Assembly: GCF_007827275.1 (NCBI RefSeq)
Contig: NZ_VISE01000001.1
Location: 3,286,001-3,350,000, forward strand
DNA from: Gillisia sp. Hel_I_86
Lineage (GTDB): Bacteria; Bacteroidota; Bacteroidia; Flavobacteriales; Flavobacteriaceae
Length of the DNA: 64,000 nt
Reading direction: 5' to 3'
Under the pieces are notes generated by a model. It was given only the letters and a program-made list of their open reading frames with translations, was not told where the DNA came from and made no database searches. Made by a program: the position numbers and the translations under genes. This document shows positions 8,561-18,213 of this stretch, piece after piece. Within the stretch, counting starts at the first letter, position 1. Each line of letters begins with the position of its first letter.

Positions 8561-8984
8561 TCTTTTTAAAATTGTTTACATATTTCAATGCTGAATTATG
8601 ATTGCATTCCCTTTTGGTTTTAAGGAAGTATTCAAATTTAGAGATAAACTGGTGGTCGATATCCTTCATGCGGTAATCTTCCGCCTTATAATTTTCGTTG
8701 ATAAACTGCTCTACATGATTGTAACATGTCCAGTAACGCTTAGCCGTGCTTTTAGAAATATCTTTTACCGGAAAGCCTATCCATTTGTTCATTGTGTTGC
8801 TTAAAGACCTCTAAAGTCATTTTGGATTTGTCCTTATCTTCCACTTTTCAGGATCTACACTGCGCCCAATGTTGATTTCTGAACGCTTACTATCCATTGT
8901 AACCCTCATTAAAATTGGGGTTAGGCCTTTCTTGTTAAGCTTACTTTTTTTAATGTAAAATCGAAGATAAATTGAAGTTTCCAT
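8530..8984 (-). pseudogene. Frameshifted, 3'-truncated tyrosine recombinase (integrase)
   Basis: Three successive reading frames together spell the N-terminal half of a Bacteroidota conjugative-element integrase. The first starts at ATG 8984 (METSIYLRFYIKKSK, then LMRVTMDSKRSEINIGRS, an Arm-DNA-binding domain). The second is a short frame around 8818-8755 (LEVFKQHNEQMDRL). The third runs from about 8790 (VKDISKSTAKRYWTCYNHVE through NNFKKIIRIALANK, the SAM-like core-binding domain). At least two frameshifts separate them, and the catalytic R-H-R-Y domain is absent because the sequence breaks at the transposase junction near 8535. Confidence 0.8.
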
Positions 8985-9098
8985 AGTTTGTTTAAATTAA
9001 GTCCCGAATTATTCTCTCAATTTAGTAAAAAGAAAACTTATTATAAAAAACTTTAACCTTTACAATTCACTGCAAATCAATGTATTAAACCGCTAAAA

Positions 9099-9185
9099 GG
9101 GACCGTTTTTGTAGTGTTCATAAAGGGTCCCGTATTAGTCCCCTTTTATATGATATTGTATGCCATTAAACGATATCATATAAAA
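9099..9185. repeat. Two adjacent inverted repeats next to the integrase remnant
   Basis: GGGACC (9099-9104) pairs with GGTCCC (9126-9131). TTTTATATGATAT (9144-9156) pairs perfectly over 13 bp with ATATCATATAAAA (9173-9185) around a 16-base loop. They directly precede a third palindrome, the hairpin at 9188-9222. Confidence 0.65.
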
Positions 9186-9187
9186 TG

Positions 9188-9222
9188 AAAAACCCCGTAA
9201 ATCCTAGGATTTCGGGGTTTTT
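9188..9222. terminator. Terminator-like hairpin
   Basis: AAAAACCCCG / CGGGGTTTTT outer stem with an inner AAATCC/GGATTT palindrome. It could terminate in either direction, but no intact gene immediately precedes it on the plus strand. Confidence 0.6.
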
Positions 9223-9244
9223 GATGTGAACTCTCGCCCAAAAA

Positions 9245-9293
9245 GTGGAGTCGAAGGGTCAAAAAATAACATCTCGACTACGCTCGATGTGAC
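9245..9293. repeat. Dispersed intergenic repeat, CTCGACTACGCTCGA type
   Basis: GTGGAGTCGAAGGGTC followed by CTCGACTACGCTCGATGTGA. The same two-part order occurs at 31137-31185 (GCGGAGTCGAAGGGTT, then CTCGACTGCGCTCGACGTGG). Confidence 0.6.
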
Positions 9294-9363
9294 TTTCAAA
9301 AAAATTCTGGTAAAAAAGGGTATGCCCTAGTTTTATAATAATGAATGAAACTAAGTTTAATCA

Positions 9364-9402
9364 ATAAAAAAAGCATCCATTTCAATTTAGAAATGGATGC
9401 TC
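9364..9402 (-). terminator. pheT terminator
   Basis: An 11-bp stem GCATCCATTTC / GAAATGGATGC with a T run on the minus strand (A run at 9366-9372), about 24 bases after the pheT stop. Confidence 0.85.
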
Positions 9403-9425
9403 ATATATTAAATCATTGTAGAAGT

Positions 9426-11852
9426 TTATCTCAACTCGGCTTGTAATTCTTTCTCGAAGCGTTGTTGAAGTTTATTCATGATCTTATCTACTTGCTTATC
9501 TGTAAGCGTATTGTTTTCATCCTGAAATTTAAAACTTACCGCATAACTTTTTTTGCCTTCTGGTAGATGATCTCCCTGATACACATCAAACAAATTCACC
9601 GATTGTAATAAACGTTTTTCTGTTTGCTTGGCAATATCTTCAATTTGTTTATAGTTGACAGAATTGTCAATCAACAACGCAAAATCCCTACGAATGGCAG
9701 GAAATTTGGGAATGGCATTGAATTTTGTTTTCTGGTTTTTTGCGGTTTCTTGTACCAGGTCCCAGTTAAAATCTGCAAATAAGACCTCCTGTTGAATCCC
9801 GAAATGTTTAAGTATGGATTTCTTGACCACTCCAAATTCCACCAATTTCGTTTTCCCTGAGCTTATAGAAATTCCTTCAGAAAAAATATCAGATTTCACC
9901 TCACCTGTTTTAATCGAATTGATCCCGAGCCTTTCCAGAATACGTTCGATAGTTCCTTTTGTATAAAAGAAATTTCCGTTGCTTGTACCTGTTATCCAAC
10001 TCTCAGAAAACTTGTTCCCCGTAACAAAAAGACTAAGGTGCTTGTTCTCAATTCTTCCGCTTTCATAATTATGATAGGTTTTGCCAAATTCAAATAACTT
10101 TAAATCTGCCTGTTTTCTATTGATGTTGTAATTCACCGCTTCTAATCCAGAGAAAAGTAAGGATTGTCTCATAACTGAAAGGTCCTGACTTAACGGATTA
10201 AGCATTGCCACATTTTGTTCTTCTTTTAACTGCTCAGATAATTTTATATAATTGGGCGTGGTTAAAGAATTCGCCATAGTTTCAAAGAAACCTTGACCAA
10301 CCAACTGATTGGCAATTATATTTTGAAGCTTGTAATCCTCAAATTTCCCTGAATTTGCTATAGAGGCATTCAACTTGGTCCCAGATTCGATATTGTTGTA
10401 TCCATACACTCGTAGGATCTCTTCAATAACATCAGATTGCCTTTGCACATCTACCCTGTAAGAAGGAATGGTAAGGCCCATTCCTGTTTCGGTTACATTG
10501 TTTACGCGAATTTCCAGGGATGCCAATATAGATTTGATAGTCTCTTCAGCTAAATTTTGTCCTATTAATTTATTCACTTTTTCAAAAGTTAGAAACACTT
10601 GAAAATCCTCAAACTTTTTAAAATAAAGATCATCTATCTCGCTGGTGATTTCACCACCGGCAATTCCTTTAATTAATATGGCCACACGTTTTAACGCATA
10701 CTCGGTGATGCTGGGATCTATCCCCCGCTCAAATCTAAAAGAGGCGTCTGTATTCAATCCGTGTCGTTTAGCTGACTTTCGTACGCTTACAGGATTAAAA
10801 TAGGCGCTTTCTATAAATAATTTGCTCGTATTTTCTGAAATCCCACTATTTATCCCTCCAAAAACACCCGCTATGCACAAAGGCTTTTCTGTATCACAAA
10901 TCATTAAATCTTCTTCATGAAGTTCCCTTTCAACTTCATCTAATGTGATGAATTTTGTTCCTGTTTTTAAGGTCTTAACATGGATTTCTTTTCCGGTGAT
11001 CTTATCGGCATCAAAAGCATGTAACGGCTGTCCTAGCTCGTGCATTACATAATTTGTGGCATCTATAATATTATTCTTAGGGTTAATTCCTATAGCTTTT
11101 AGCCTATTTTGAAGCCATTCCGGAGATTCATCTACTTGAATACCGGACATTGTAACACCACAATACCTGGGTGCTAAATGGGAATCTTCTACATTTATTG
11201 GAATTTTTAAACTTCTATTGTCTACATGAAAACCACTCACCGAAGGGGTGATCAATTCCAGACTTAGATCCTGCTGTTGGTAACCCGCTTTTAAATCTCG
11301 TGCCACACCCCAGTGGCTCATAGCATCGGCTCGGTTTGGAGTGAGTCCTATTTCAAAAACTTGATCATTTTCTATTTCGAAGATCTTTGTTACTGGTATA
11401 CCAGGTTTTAGGTCTTCTTTTAAAACCATGATTCCATCGTGACTGCTACCTAGCCCTAGTTCACTCTCAGAACAAACCATTCCGTAACTGGCTTCTCCTC
11501 TAATTTTCCCTTTCTTGATCTCCCAAGCTTCACCTTTATCATCATATAACGTCGTCCCAATGGTTGCAACCGGTACATTTTGACCCGCCTCAATATTTGG
11601 TGCGCCACATACTATTTGCAAGGCTTCTCCATTCCCAACATCTATTTTACAAAGTTGTAATCTATCTGCGTTAGGATGGGGAAGACAACTCACCACATGC
11701 CCTGTCACAATACCTTCCAATCCTCCCTTGATACTTTGGAAACTGCTAATTCCTTCTACTTCCAAACCTAGGTCTGTAAGTAAATATCCTGTTTCTTCAG
11801 GGTTCTTAGGAAGTTTAATAAATTGTTTAAGCCAGTTATATGAAATTTTCAT
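9426..11852 (-). CDS. pheT: Phenylalanine--tRNA ligase beta subunit
   Basis: The 808-residue large subunit of the alpha2-beta2 PheRS that charges tRNA-Phe. The N-terminus MKISYNWLKQFIKLP and the following tRNA-binding (EMAP-like) domain (GHVVSCLPHPNADRLQLCKID) are typical. B3/4 editing (ENTSKLFIESAYFNP), B5 and a C-terminal ferredoxin-fold anticodon-binding domain (FPAIRRDFALLI) follow in order. Full length. pheS is not in the window, which is common in Bacteroidota where the two genes are unlinked. Confidence 0.97.
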   Translation of the reverse strand: MKISYNWLKQFIKLPKNPEETGYLLTDLGLEVEGISSFQSIKGGLEGIVTGHVVSCLPHPNADRLQLCKIDVGNGEALQIVCGAPNIEAGQNVPVATIGTTLYDDKGEAWEIKKGKIRGEASYGMVCSESELGLGSSHDGIMVLKEDLKPGIPVTKIFEIENDQVFEIGLTPNRADAMSHWGVARDLKAGYQQQDLSLELITPSVSGFHVDNRSLKIPINVEDSHLAPRYCGVTMSGIQVDESPEWLQNRLKAIGINPKNNIIDATNYVMHELGQPLHAFDADKITGKEIHVKTLKTGTKFITLDEVERELHEEDLMICDTEKPLCIAGVFGGINSGISENTSKLFIESAYFNPVSVRKSAKRHGLNTDASFRFERGIDPSITEYALKRVAILIKGIAGGEITSEIDDLYFKKFEDFQVFLTFEKVNKLIGQNLAEETIKSILASLEIRVNNVTETGMGLTIPSYRVDVQRQSDVIEEILRVYGYNNIESGTKLNASIANSGKFEDYKLQNIIANQLVGQGFFETMANSLTTPNYIKLSEQLKEEQNVAMLNPLSQDLSVMRQSLLFSGLEAVNYNINRKQADLKLFEFGKTYHNYESGRIENKHLSLFVTGNKFSESWITGTSNGNFFYTKGTIERILERLGINSIKTGEVKSDIFSEGISISSGKTKLVEFGVVKKSILKHFGIQQEVLFADFNWDLVQETAKNQKTKFNAIPKFPAIRRDFALLIDNSVNYKQIEDIAKQTEKRLLQSVNLFDVYQGDHLPEGKKSYAVSFKFQDENNTLTDKQVDKIMNKLQQRFEKELQAELR

Positions 11853-11934
11853 CGAATAGGTTTTTCAAGCTGCAAAGATACTATTACCAAAGGTATTGGC
11901 ATAATTACAAAATTGTTTTTTAACGGGTTTTATG

Positions 11935-11970
11935 GCAAAAAATAATGGAGACAAAATTGCCTCCATTAGA
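11935..11970 (-). terminator. Terminator of the frameshifted TPR-type gene
   Basis: Stem TAATGGAG / CTCCATTA, with a T6 run on the minus strand, about 25 bases past the stop. Confidence 0.75.
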
Positions 11971-11993
11971 ATTGTCAATTTGGATTCCTGAGC

Positions 11994-12709
11994 TTACATA
12001 GATTTATTATAGTTCTGTACAGTTGCTTTTCCCCATTTATCTGAGCCATCTTCTTGCTGAAACACTACCCATTCTATGGAATTATTGGAATTCTTCATGA
12101 CCTCGTGACGTACTTTACGATCCTTCCCTTTTCTATCTACATAAGTTTCCATTAACTCGACCTTGTTGTTGCCAAGGTCCTTAACTTTTATATATGAAAC
12201 ATTTATTCCTAGAGGATCTGTAGGGTTGATAAAAGCCATATCATATCTATCTTCCATGGCATCATAAACTACTATTCTTTTTCCAACAGGATTGTTTCCC
12301 TGATTGAAAATTTGCTCATCAAGATCTGTAGTTCCTTTTTCTGCTAGTTCAACAGACTTTTTCAGGTTTTTTTTAGCTTCTTCCTTATTTCCCATTTCTA
12401 ACAAAAGATCTGCATAGGAATCGTAAGGATTAGCTTCTTTGCTATATTCTGCAATTTGAGCTTCAAATACTTTTTTTGCAGCATCCAGATCCTGGTCTTC
12501 CAGCATTAAGGTTCTTCAAAACCGTTATAACTTTTGTCGTCATTTAATTTATCATACATGTTAAGGCTCTGGTCTATACCATTTGCCTTGTATTCTGTAT
12601 GTAACTTATCTGATAAATTTGGTTCAGATTTTTCTTGTCCTAGAACTAATGGACCCAGGCTTATAAGCAATACGCCTATAAACCCCTTAAGGTTTAAATG
12701 TGCTCTCAT
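11994..12709 (-). pseudogene. Exported TPR-like protein split by a frameshift
   Basis: Two overlapping frames make one recognisable protein. The first (12709-12506, 67 aa) has a signal peptide (GFIGVLLISLGPLVLGQ) and ends KSYNGFEEP. The second (12506-11994, 170 aa) resumes LMLEDQDLDAAKKVFEAQ, matching tetratricopeptide repeats (NPYDSYADLLLEMGNKEEAKK). It ends in a ~90-residue C-terminal domain. Adding one A in GAAGAACC (about 12512) would join them as GFEE-TLMLEDQ, so a 1-base deletion or a sequencing error is likely. The frames overlap as TAATG, so translational reinitiation is an alternative. Function unknown. Confidence 0.75.
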
Positions 12710-12900
12710 AATTTTAATTTAATGTTAGTATTAAAATATTTTTGGGAGGAATATTGAATTCAAAACTTAAGATTGAGGATCTTAAAATTAATTAGAATAG
12801 GAATGGCGAATGCCTTTTTAGGAGTTGCGCAAGGGCTTAAAGTTACGAAATAACTTTCAAATAACTAATAATCAGTAAACAAGAACGGGTTTGGCAGGAT

Positions 12901-15006
12901 TTAACTTATATAATTCCAAATATTTTTGTGCTTAGTGACTTGTTGGTAGGTGTATTTTACCATTTTATGTTCGGGCAGTTCCAGGTTTGGATCTTCAGTT
13001 AATAATTTTTTAGCATAGTCCCGTGCAGTCTTAAGGATCTGATTGTCCTTTACAATATCTGCGATCTTTAGATTTAGAACTCCGCTTTGCTGGGTTCCCA
13101 TAAGGTCACCGGGACCTCTGAGCTTTAAATCTACTTCGGCCAATTCAAAGCCATCATTGGTGCTCACCATAGTTTGAAGCCGGGTTTTGCTGTCCTCGGA
13201 AAGTTTATGTCCAGACATCAGTATGCAATAACTCTGCTCTGCACCTCGTCCCACGCGCCCACGAAGTTGATGCAGTTGAGAAAGCCCAAAGCGCTCGGCG
13301 CTTTCTATTATCATCACACTCGCATTAGGCACGTTCACACCAACTTCTATTACGGTGGTAGCCACCATTATTTGAGTATCCCCATTTATAAAGCGATCCA
13401 TTTCGTAATTCTTGTCGGCAGGTTTCATTTGCCCATGCACAATGGAGATCTGATATTTGGGCATTGGAAATTCCCTTGAGATACTTTCGTAGCCATCCAT
13501 CAAATCTTTATAATCCATTTTTTCGGACTCCTGAATTAATGGGTACACGATATAAATTTGCCGCCCTTTTTCAATTTCATCTCTTATGAATCTAAAAACT
13601 TTTAGACGATTACTATCGAATCTATGAACTGTTTTTATGGACCTTCTTCCAGGGGGAAGTTCATCTATAACAGAGACGTCAAGATCGCCATATAAACTCA
13701 TCGCAAGGGTTCTTGGAATTGGCGTGGCAGTCATCACTAAAATGTGTGAAGGAAGCTCATTTTTTTTCCATAATTTAGATCGTTGTTCTACTCCAAACCG
13801 GTGTTGCTCATCTATAATTGCAAGGCCTAAATTTTTGAATTTTACCTTATCTTCGAGCAGGGCGTGAGTGCCGACAAGGATATCTAATTCCCCGTTTTCA
13901 AGTTTTTCATGAATTTCCCTCCTCTTTGAAGCTTTGGTTGAGCCAGTTAATAGTTCTATACTGGTGTTCAGTTCTTTACATAATTCAACTAAATCAGAAT
14001 AGTGTTGTACTGACAAAATTTCAGTAGGAGCCATTAAGCAAGCTTGGAATCCGTTGTCAAGTGCTATTAACATTGACATGAGCGCTACTATGGTTTTTCC
14101 GGAGCCCACATCTCCCTGTAAAAGCCGATTCATTTGTGCCCCACTCCCAAGATCGCTCCTAATTTCCTTGATCACCTTCTTTTGGGCACCTGTTAATTCA
14201 AAGGGTAAATGTTCTTTATAAAAGGTTTCAAAATTATCCCCGATGGTATCAAAAACATAACCCTTAATCCTTTTTTTATGGAGCATGTTTTTAACCAAAA
14301 GTTGAAGCTGAACATAAAATAATTCTTCGAATTTTAATCGAAATTGTGCCCTGGATAATAGCTCCTGGCTCTTTGGGAAATGAACATTAAAAAGTGCTTC
14401 TGCCCTGGAAATTAATTTAAGATCTTCGTGAATATTTTGTGGTAAGGTGTCATAAAATTTTCCTTTGGTTTCAATAAATAATTGTTGCATTAATTTATTG
14501 ATCACCCTATTTGTAATTCCTTTATTGGTGAGTTTTTCTGAAGAAGGATATACAGGTTGCATTGCAGTTCGTAAACTTTTTTCATGTTCTTCCAGTAATT
14601 CCATTTCTGGGTGGGGCATGCTAAATAGCCCGTTAAACCAATTTGTTTTTCCAAAGATTACATAAGGAGTGTTGATCTTTAGGTTTTCCCGAATCCATTT
14701 TTGACCCCTAAACCAAACCAGTTCCATTTTTCCGGTTTCATTCACAAAATCGGCAACAAGTCGTTTCCCCCTTTTTTGTTCTATGGTCCTAAGACCAACA
14801 ATTTTCCCTATAACCTGTACTTCAGCGGAATTCTGCTGAAGTTGGTTGATTTTATAATAGGTGGTTTTATCCAAATACCTATTGGGAAAGAAGTTGATGA
14901 GATCTTGGTAGGTGTGAATGCCAAGTTCCTTGCGAAGCAGCTCTGCCCGGTTGGGGCCAACTCCTTTTAAATAATCGATGGGGGTTTGTAGCAAATTGGC
15001 ATTCAT
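12901..15006 (-). CDS. recG: ATP-dependent DNA helicase RecG
   Basis: The 701-residue branch-migration helicase that remodels stalled forks and Holliday junctions. An N-terminal wedge/OB domain (YLKGVGPNRAELLRKELGI at the start) precedes the helicase core. The core shows Walker A GDVGSGKT, DEQHRFGVEQR (motif II), MTATPIPRT (motif III), TTVIEVGVNVPNA (motif V) and QLRGRVGRG (motif VI). Length and order are normal. It faces away from the M1 peptidase gene, so the 187-bp gap must hold two divergent promoters. Confidence 0.97.
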   Translation of the reverse strand: MNANLLQTPIDYLKGVGPNRAELLRKELGIHTYQDLINFFPNRYLDKTTYYKINQLQQNSAEVQVIGKIVGLRTIEQKRGKRLVADFVNETGKMELVWFRGQKWIRENLKINTPYVIFGKTNWFNGLFSMPHPEMELLEEHEKSLRTAMQPVYPSSEKLTNKGITNRVINKLMQQLFIETKGKFYDTLPQNIHEDLKLISRAEALFNVHFPKSQELLSRAQFRLKFEELFYVQLQLLVKNMLHKKRIKGYVFDTIGDNFETFYKEHLPFELTGAQKKVIKEIRSDLGSGAQMNRLLQGDVGSGKTIVALMSMLIALDNGFQACLMAPTEILSVQHYSDLVELCKELNTSIELLTGSTKASKRREIHEKLENGELDILVGTHALLEDKVKFKNLGLAIIDEQHRFGVEQRSKLWKKNELPSHILVMTATPIPRTLAMSLYGDLDVSVIDELPPGRRSIKTVHRFDSNRLKVFRFIRDEIEKGRQIYIVYPLIQESEKMDYKDLMDGYESISREFPMPKYQISIVHGQMKPADKNYEMDRFINGDTQIMVATTVIEVGVNVPNASVMIIESAERFGLSQLHQLRGRVGRGAEQSYCILMSGHKLSEDSKTRLQTMVSTNDGFELAEVDLKLRGPGDLMGTQQSGVLNLKIADIVKDNQILKTARDYAKKLLTEDPNLELPEHKMVKYTYQQVTKHKNIWNYIS

Positions 15007-15193
15007 GAAACGAAGATATTAAATTCCTTTTTTAATCCCGCATTCAAGGTTTAATTCTGCGGGGTTTTACTGGAACCTGAAACCTATTTAAAGAACTTTA
15101 TTGTATTATGAAAACTTGCTTAGATTCTAATGGGAAGATTTCTAATATAATAAATGGATTTTGTATTTTGCTTCCCTATTGAAGTCCCAATTC

Positions 15194-17311
15194 ATGAAAC
15201 AACTATTCCTATTGTTTTCTTTAGCATTCTATGTTGTTGGATATGCACAATATGATGGTTCATTGGAGCAAACCAATAAAGTCGATTTTCTACAAATGGA
15301 TGCTGAAGTAAGTATTCTTCCGCAGAAGAAAAGTGTAGAAGGAAAGGTAGTTTATCGTTTTAAAATACTCGATCCGCAAGATTCTATTTTTATCGATGCC
15401 AAGAACATGCAGTTTTCTGAAGTGCTGCTAAATGGTAAAAAAGTGCCATACACTAACGATAGCTCTAGAATCTGGATAAAATCTGCTTTTTCACCTAAAA
15501 AAGAATACCAGCTTCATTTAAAGTATACTGCCAAACCAAAACAAGCTATGTATTTTATCAATTGGGACGCTCCCAACAATTCAAACGGGAGTAAACAAGT
15601 GTGGACGCAAGGACAAGGGAGGGATAATTCCAATTGGTTACCAAGTTTTGACGATATGACCGAAAAATTGATTTTCAACCTCACAATCAATTTTAATAAG
15701 GGGTATCAGGTTATTTCGAATGGAGGATTAGCAAAAAAAACCGCGCTCAACGATTCCATTACCCAATGGAAATTTAAGATGGAGAAACCTATGAGCAGTT
15801 ACTTGGTGGCTGTTGCTGCGGGTAAATATGATAAACTCACTCTGCAATCTAAAACTGCTGTTCCCATTCATTTATATTTTGAACCTAAGGATTCCCTTAA
15901 GGCAGAACCCACCTATAGACATACTAAAGAAATCTTCGATTTTTTTGAAGAAGAAATAGGAGTGCCCTATCCATGGGAAAACTACAAACAGGTTCCCGTT
16001 CAGGATTTCCTATTTGCGGGGATGGAAAATACGGGAACAACCATCTTTTCAGATGCTTTGGTAATTGATTCTACGGCTTTCGTAGATCAGAACTATGTTT
16101 TTGTGAATGCCCATGAACTTGTCCACCAGTGGTTTGGTAATATGGTTACGGAAACCAATGGAAAACACCATTGGTTGCACGAAGGTTTCGCAACGTATTA
16201 TGCATGGATGGCCGAAAAAGGGATTTTTGGAGAAGATTATTTTTACTGGAAATTATACGAATCTGCAGAACAGTTGAAAGAATTAAGCGATTCCGGGAAA
16301 GGAGAGTCTTTGTTAGACCCGAAGGCGAGTTCCCTCACGTTTTATCAGAAAGGGGCTTGGGCATTGCATATTTTAAAAGAATTGATTGGGGAAGATAATT
16401 TTAGGAAAGCGATTAAAAGTTATCTCATAGAAAATGCATATTCCAATGTAACTACTGAAGATTTTGTACGAGCAGTAGAGGAAGTATCAAAAATCGATAT
16501 TTCTGCCTGGAAACAAGATTGGTTGCAACAAAGTGCTTTTCAAGGTACCGAAGCATTGGTTTCCTTAAAGAGATCTGGATTTATCACAAAATATATGGAA
16601 CTGGCTTCTTTGAGGGAAACTTCAATTTTAAATAAAAAAGAATATTTAGAAAAAGCCCTGGATTTTCCTGTGAACGAATACATAGGACAAGAAACTGTTT
16701 TTCAGTTGTCTGGGGAGAGCCTTCAGGAGACAGTCCCGCTTTATAAAAAAGCGCTGGAAACAAATAATGTGATGCTTAGGCAAGCCGTGGCCGTGAGTAT
16801 AGATTCGATTCCTTCAGCATTAAAATCAGAATTTATAGAGCTGTTAGAAGATGACTCTTATATCACAAAAGAAAATGCACTTTTGAAATCATGGCTTCAA
16901 TTTCCTGAAGAAACCTTGAGGTTTTTAAATAGTACCCAAGGCATTCACGGCTTTCAAAACAAGAATGTAAGACTGTTGTGGTTGGTCATTAATTTGGTAA
17001 GCCCGGAAATAGATCCAGAAAAAAAACCAGCCTATTTTGAAGAATTATCGGGATATACGAGTGAAACGCTACCTTTTGGCCTAAGGCAAAACGCCTTTGG
17101 ATATCTGTACCAAATAAATGCTTTTACTGAGCAGAATTTATTGGACCTTTTGGAAGGAGCGCAACACCATACATATAGCTTTAGAAATTATTGTAGAAGT
17201 TTATTGGATAAATTGTTGAAAGAAGAAGAATACCGCACAAAATATGTAGCTTTAAGTACTGTTATGGAAAATCCAGACTTAGAATTTCTAACCAAAAGAT
17301 TACAAAACTAA
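15194..17311 (+). CDS. M1 family aminopeptidase, exported
   Basis: A 705-residue zinc aminopeptidase. I prefer the ATG at 15194 because it yields a clean signal peptide (MKQLFLLFSLAFYVVGYAQ); an in-frame start at 15161 would add 11 residues. The substrate motif is GMENTGTT, the zinc site HELVHQWFGN with the third ligand in WLHEGFATYY. A helical C-terminal domain of ~250 residues follows. It probably trims peptides in the periplasm. Its stop overlaps the first patatin start (TAATG), making a three-gene operon. Confidence 0.93.
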   Translation: MKQLFLLFSLAFYVVGYAQYDGSLEQTNKVDFLQMDAEVSILPQKKSVEGKVVYRFKILDPQDSIFIDAKNMQFSEVLLNGKKVPYTNDSSRIWIKSAFSPKKEYQLHLKYTAKPKQAMYFINWDAPNNSNGSKQVWTQGQGRDNSNWLPSFDDMTEKLIFNLTINFNKGYQVISNGGLAKKTALNDSITQWKFKMEKPMSSYLVAVAAGKYDKLTLQSKTAVPIHLYFEPKDSLKAEPTYRHTKEIFDFFEEEIGVPYPWENYKQVPVQDFLFAGMENTGTTIFSDALVIDSTAFVDQNYVFVNAHELVHQWFGNMVTETNGKHHWLHEGFATYYAWMAEKGIFGEDYFYWKLYESAEQLKELSDSGKGESLLDPKASSLTFYQKGAWALHILKELIGEDNFRKAIKSYLIENAYSNVTTEDFVRAVEEVSKIDISAWKQDWLQQSAFQGTEALVSLKRSGFITKYMELASLRETSILNKKEYLEKALDFPVNEYIGQETVFQLSGESLQETVPLYKKALETNNVMLRQAVAVSIDSIPSALKSEFIELLEDDSYITKENALLKSWLQFPEETLRFLNSTQGIHGFQNKNVRLLWLVINLVSPEIDPEKKPAYFEELSGYTSETLPFGLRQNAFGYLYQINAFTEQNLLDLLEGAQHHTYSFRNYCRSLLDKLLKEEEYRTKYVALSTVMENPDLEFLTKRLQN

Positions 17312-18213
17312 TGCGGGCATTGGTAATTTCTGGAGGTGGCAGTAAAGGAGCTTTTGCGGGAGGGGTCGCACAGTATTTAATTGAAGAAATGGGCAATGAC
17401 TACGACCTCTTTTTGGGTACTTCCACAGGTAGTCTATTGATTTCTCATTTAGCGCTGAACAAGACCCAGAAGATCAAGGAGGTTTATACCACAGTTACTC
17501 AAAACAGCATCTTTAGCAATAGGCCATTTTTAATTAAAAGAATACATGGGCAAGATCAAATTTCTATAGATCATTTTAATGTCCTTCGTAATTTTTGGAG
17601 GGGCAAGAAAACTTTTGGGGAGAGTGGCAACCTTAAAAAATTGATCATGGACACAGTTTCCAGAAAAGATTTTGAAGAGCTTAAAGCCAGCAATAAGGAG
17701 ATTGTGGTAACAGTTTCCAATATCTCGTTGAATGAAATAGAATATAAATCCATACATGAATACAGTTATGAGGATTTTTGCGAGTGGATTTGGATCTCTT
17801 GCAATTATGTGCCGTTTATGAGCTTGGTCCAAAAGAATGGATGTGAATATGCCGATGGGGGTTTTGGATCTATGGTACCAATAGAAGAAGCAATTAAACG
17901 AGGCGCTACAGAAATTGATGCGATCATCCTTCAAACAGAAGTAACCTATTTTAATAGATTGCCATCAAAAAACGTGTTTTCGCTCATCACCAATTTATTT
18001 GGTTTTATGCTGGATAGAATCGAAAATCAGAATATAAGGATCGGAAAGTTCGCGGCAGCCAACAAAGACGTGATTATAAATTTCTATTATACTCCCACGG
18101 TGTTAACCACAAATTCCCTTATTTTTGATAAGGTAAAGATGGAACGTTGGTGGGAGAGTGGCTTTAGTTTTGCCAAATACAAAAATGAAGAATTGAACCA
18201 AATTGAACCTTAA
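17311..18213 (+). CDS. Patatin-like phospholipase, first of a tandem pair
   Basis: A 300-residue patatin-domain lipid acyl hydrolase. The oxyanion-hole motif is SGGGSKGAFAGG, the nucleophile Ser sits in GTSTGS (about residue 48), and the dyad Asp in YADGGFGS (about residue 183). All catalytic elements are therefore intact. There is no signal peptide, so it is probably cytoplasmic or membrane-peripheral. The start overlaps the M1 peptidase stop and the stop overlaps the next patatin start, both as TAATG. It shares its first 23 residues with that neighbour and stays similar along its length, which indicates tandem duplication. Confidence 0.93.
   Translation: MRALVISGGGSKGAFAGGVAQYLIEEMGNDYDLFLGTSTGSLLISHLALNKTQKIKEVYTTVTQNSIFSNRPFLIKRIHGQDQISIDHFNVLRNFWRGKKTFGESGNLKKLIMDTVSRKDFEELKASNKEIVVTVSNISLNEIEYKSIHEYSYEDFCEWIWISCNYVPFMSLVQKNGCEYADGGFGSMVPIEEAIKRGATEIDAIILQTEVTYFNRLPSKNVFSLITNLFGFMLDRIENQNIRIGKFAAANKDVIINFYYTPTVLTTNSLIFDKVKMERWWESGFSFAKYKNEELNQIEP

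Larger units (their letters stand above)
8985..9425. other. Intergenic region beyond the integrase remnant
   Basis: No gene seen. From left to right: AT-rich sequence, three consecutive inverted repeats (9099-9222), a CTCGACTACGCTCGATGT repeat (9245-9293) and the pheT terminator (9364-9402). The region borders the broken integrase and may include an old element end or attachment site. Confidence 0.55.

Noticed and set aside
8598-8804. Plus-strand 68-codon frame over the integrase remnant
   Set aside because: It is the complement of the integrase core-binding domain, which is recognisable on the minus strand.
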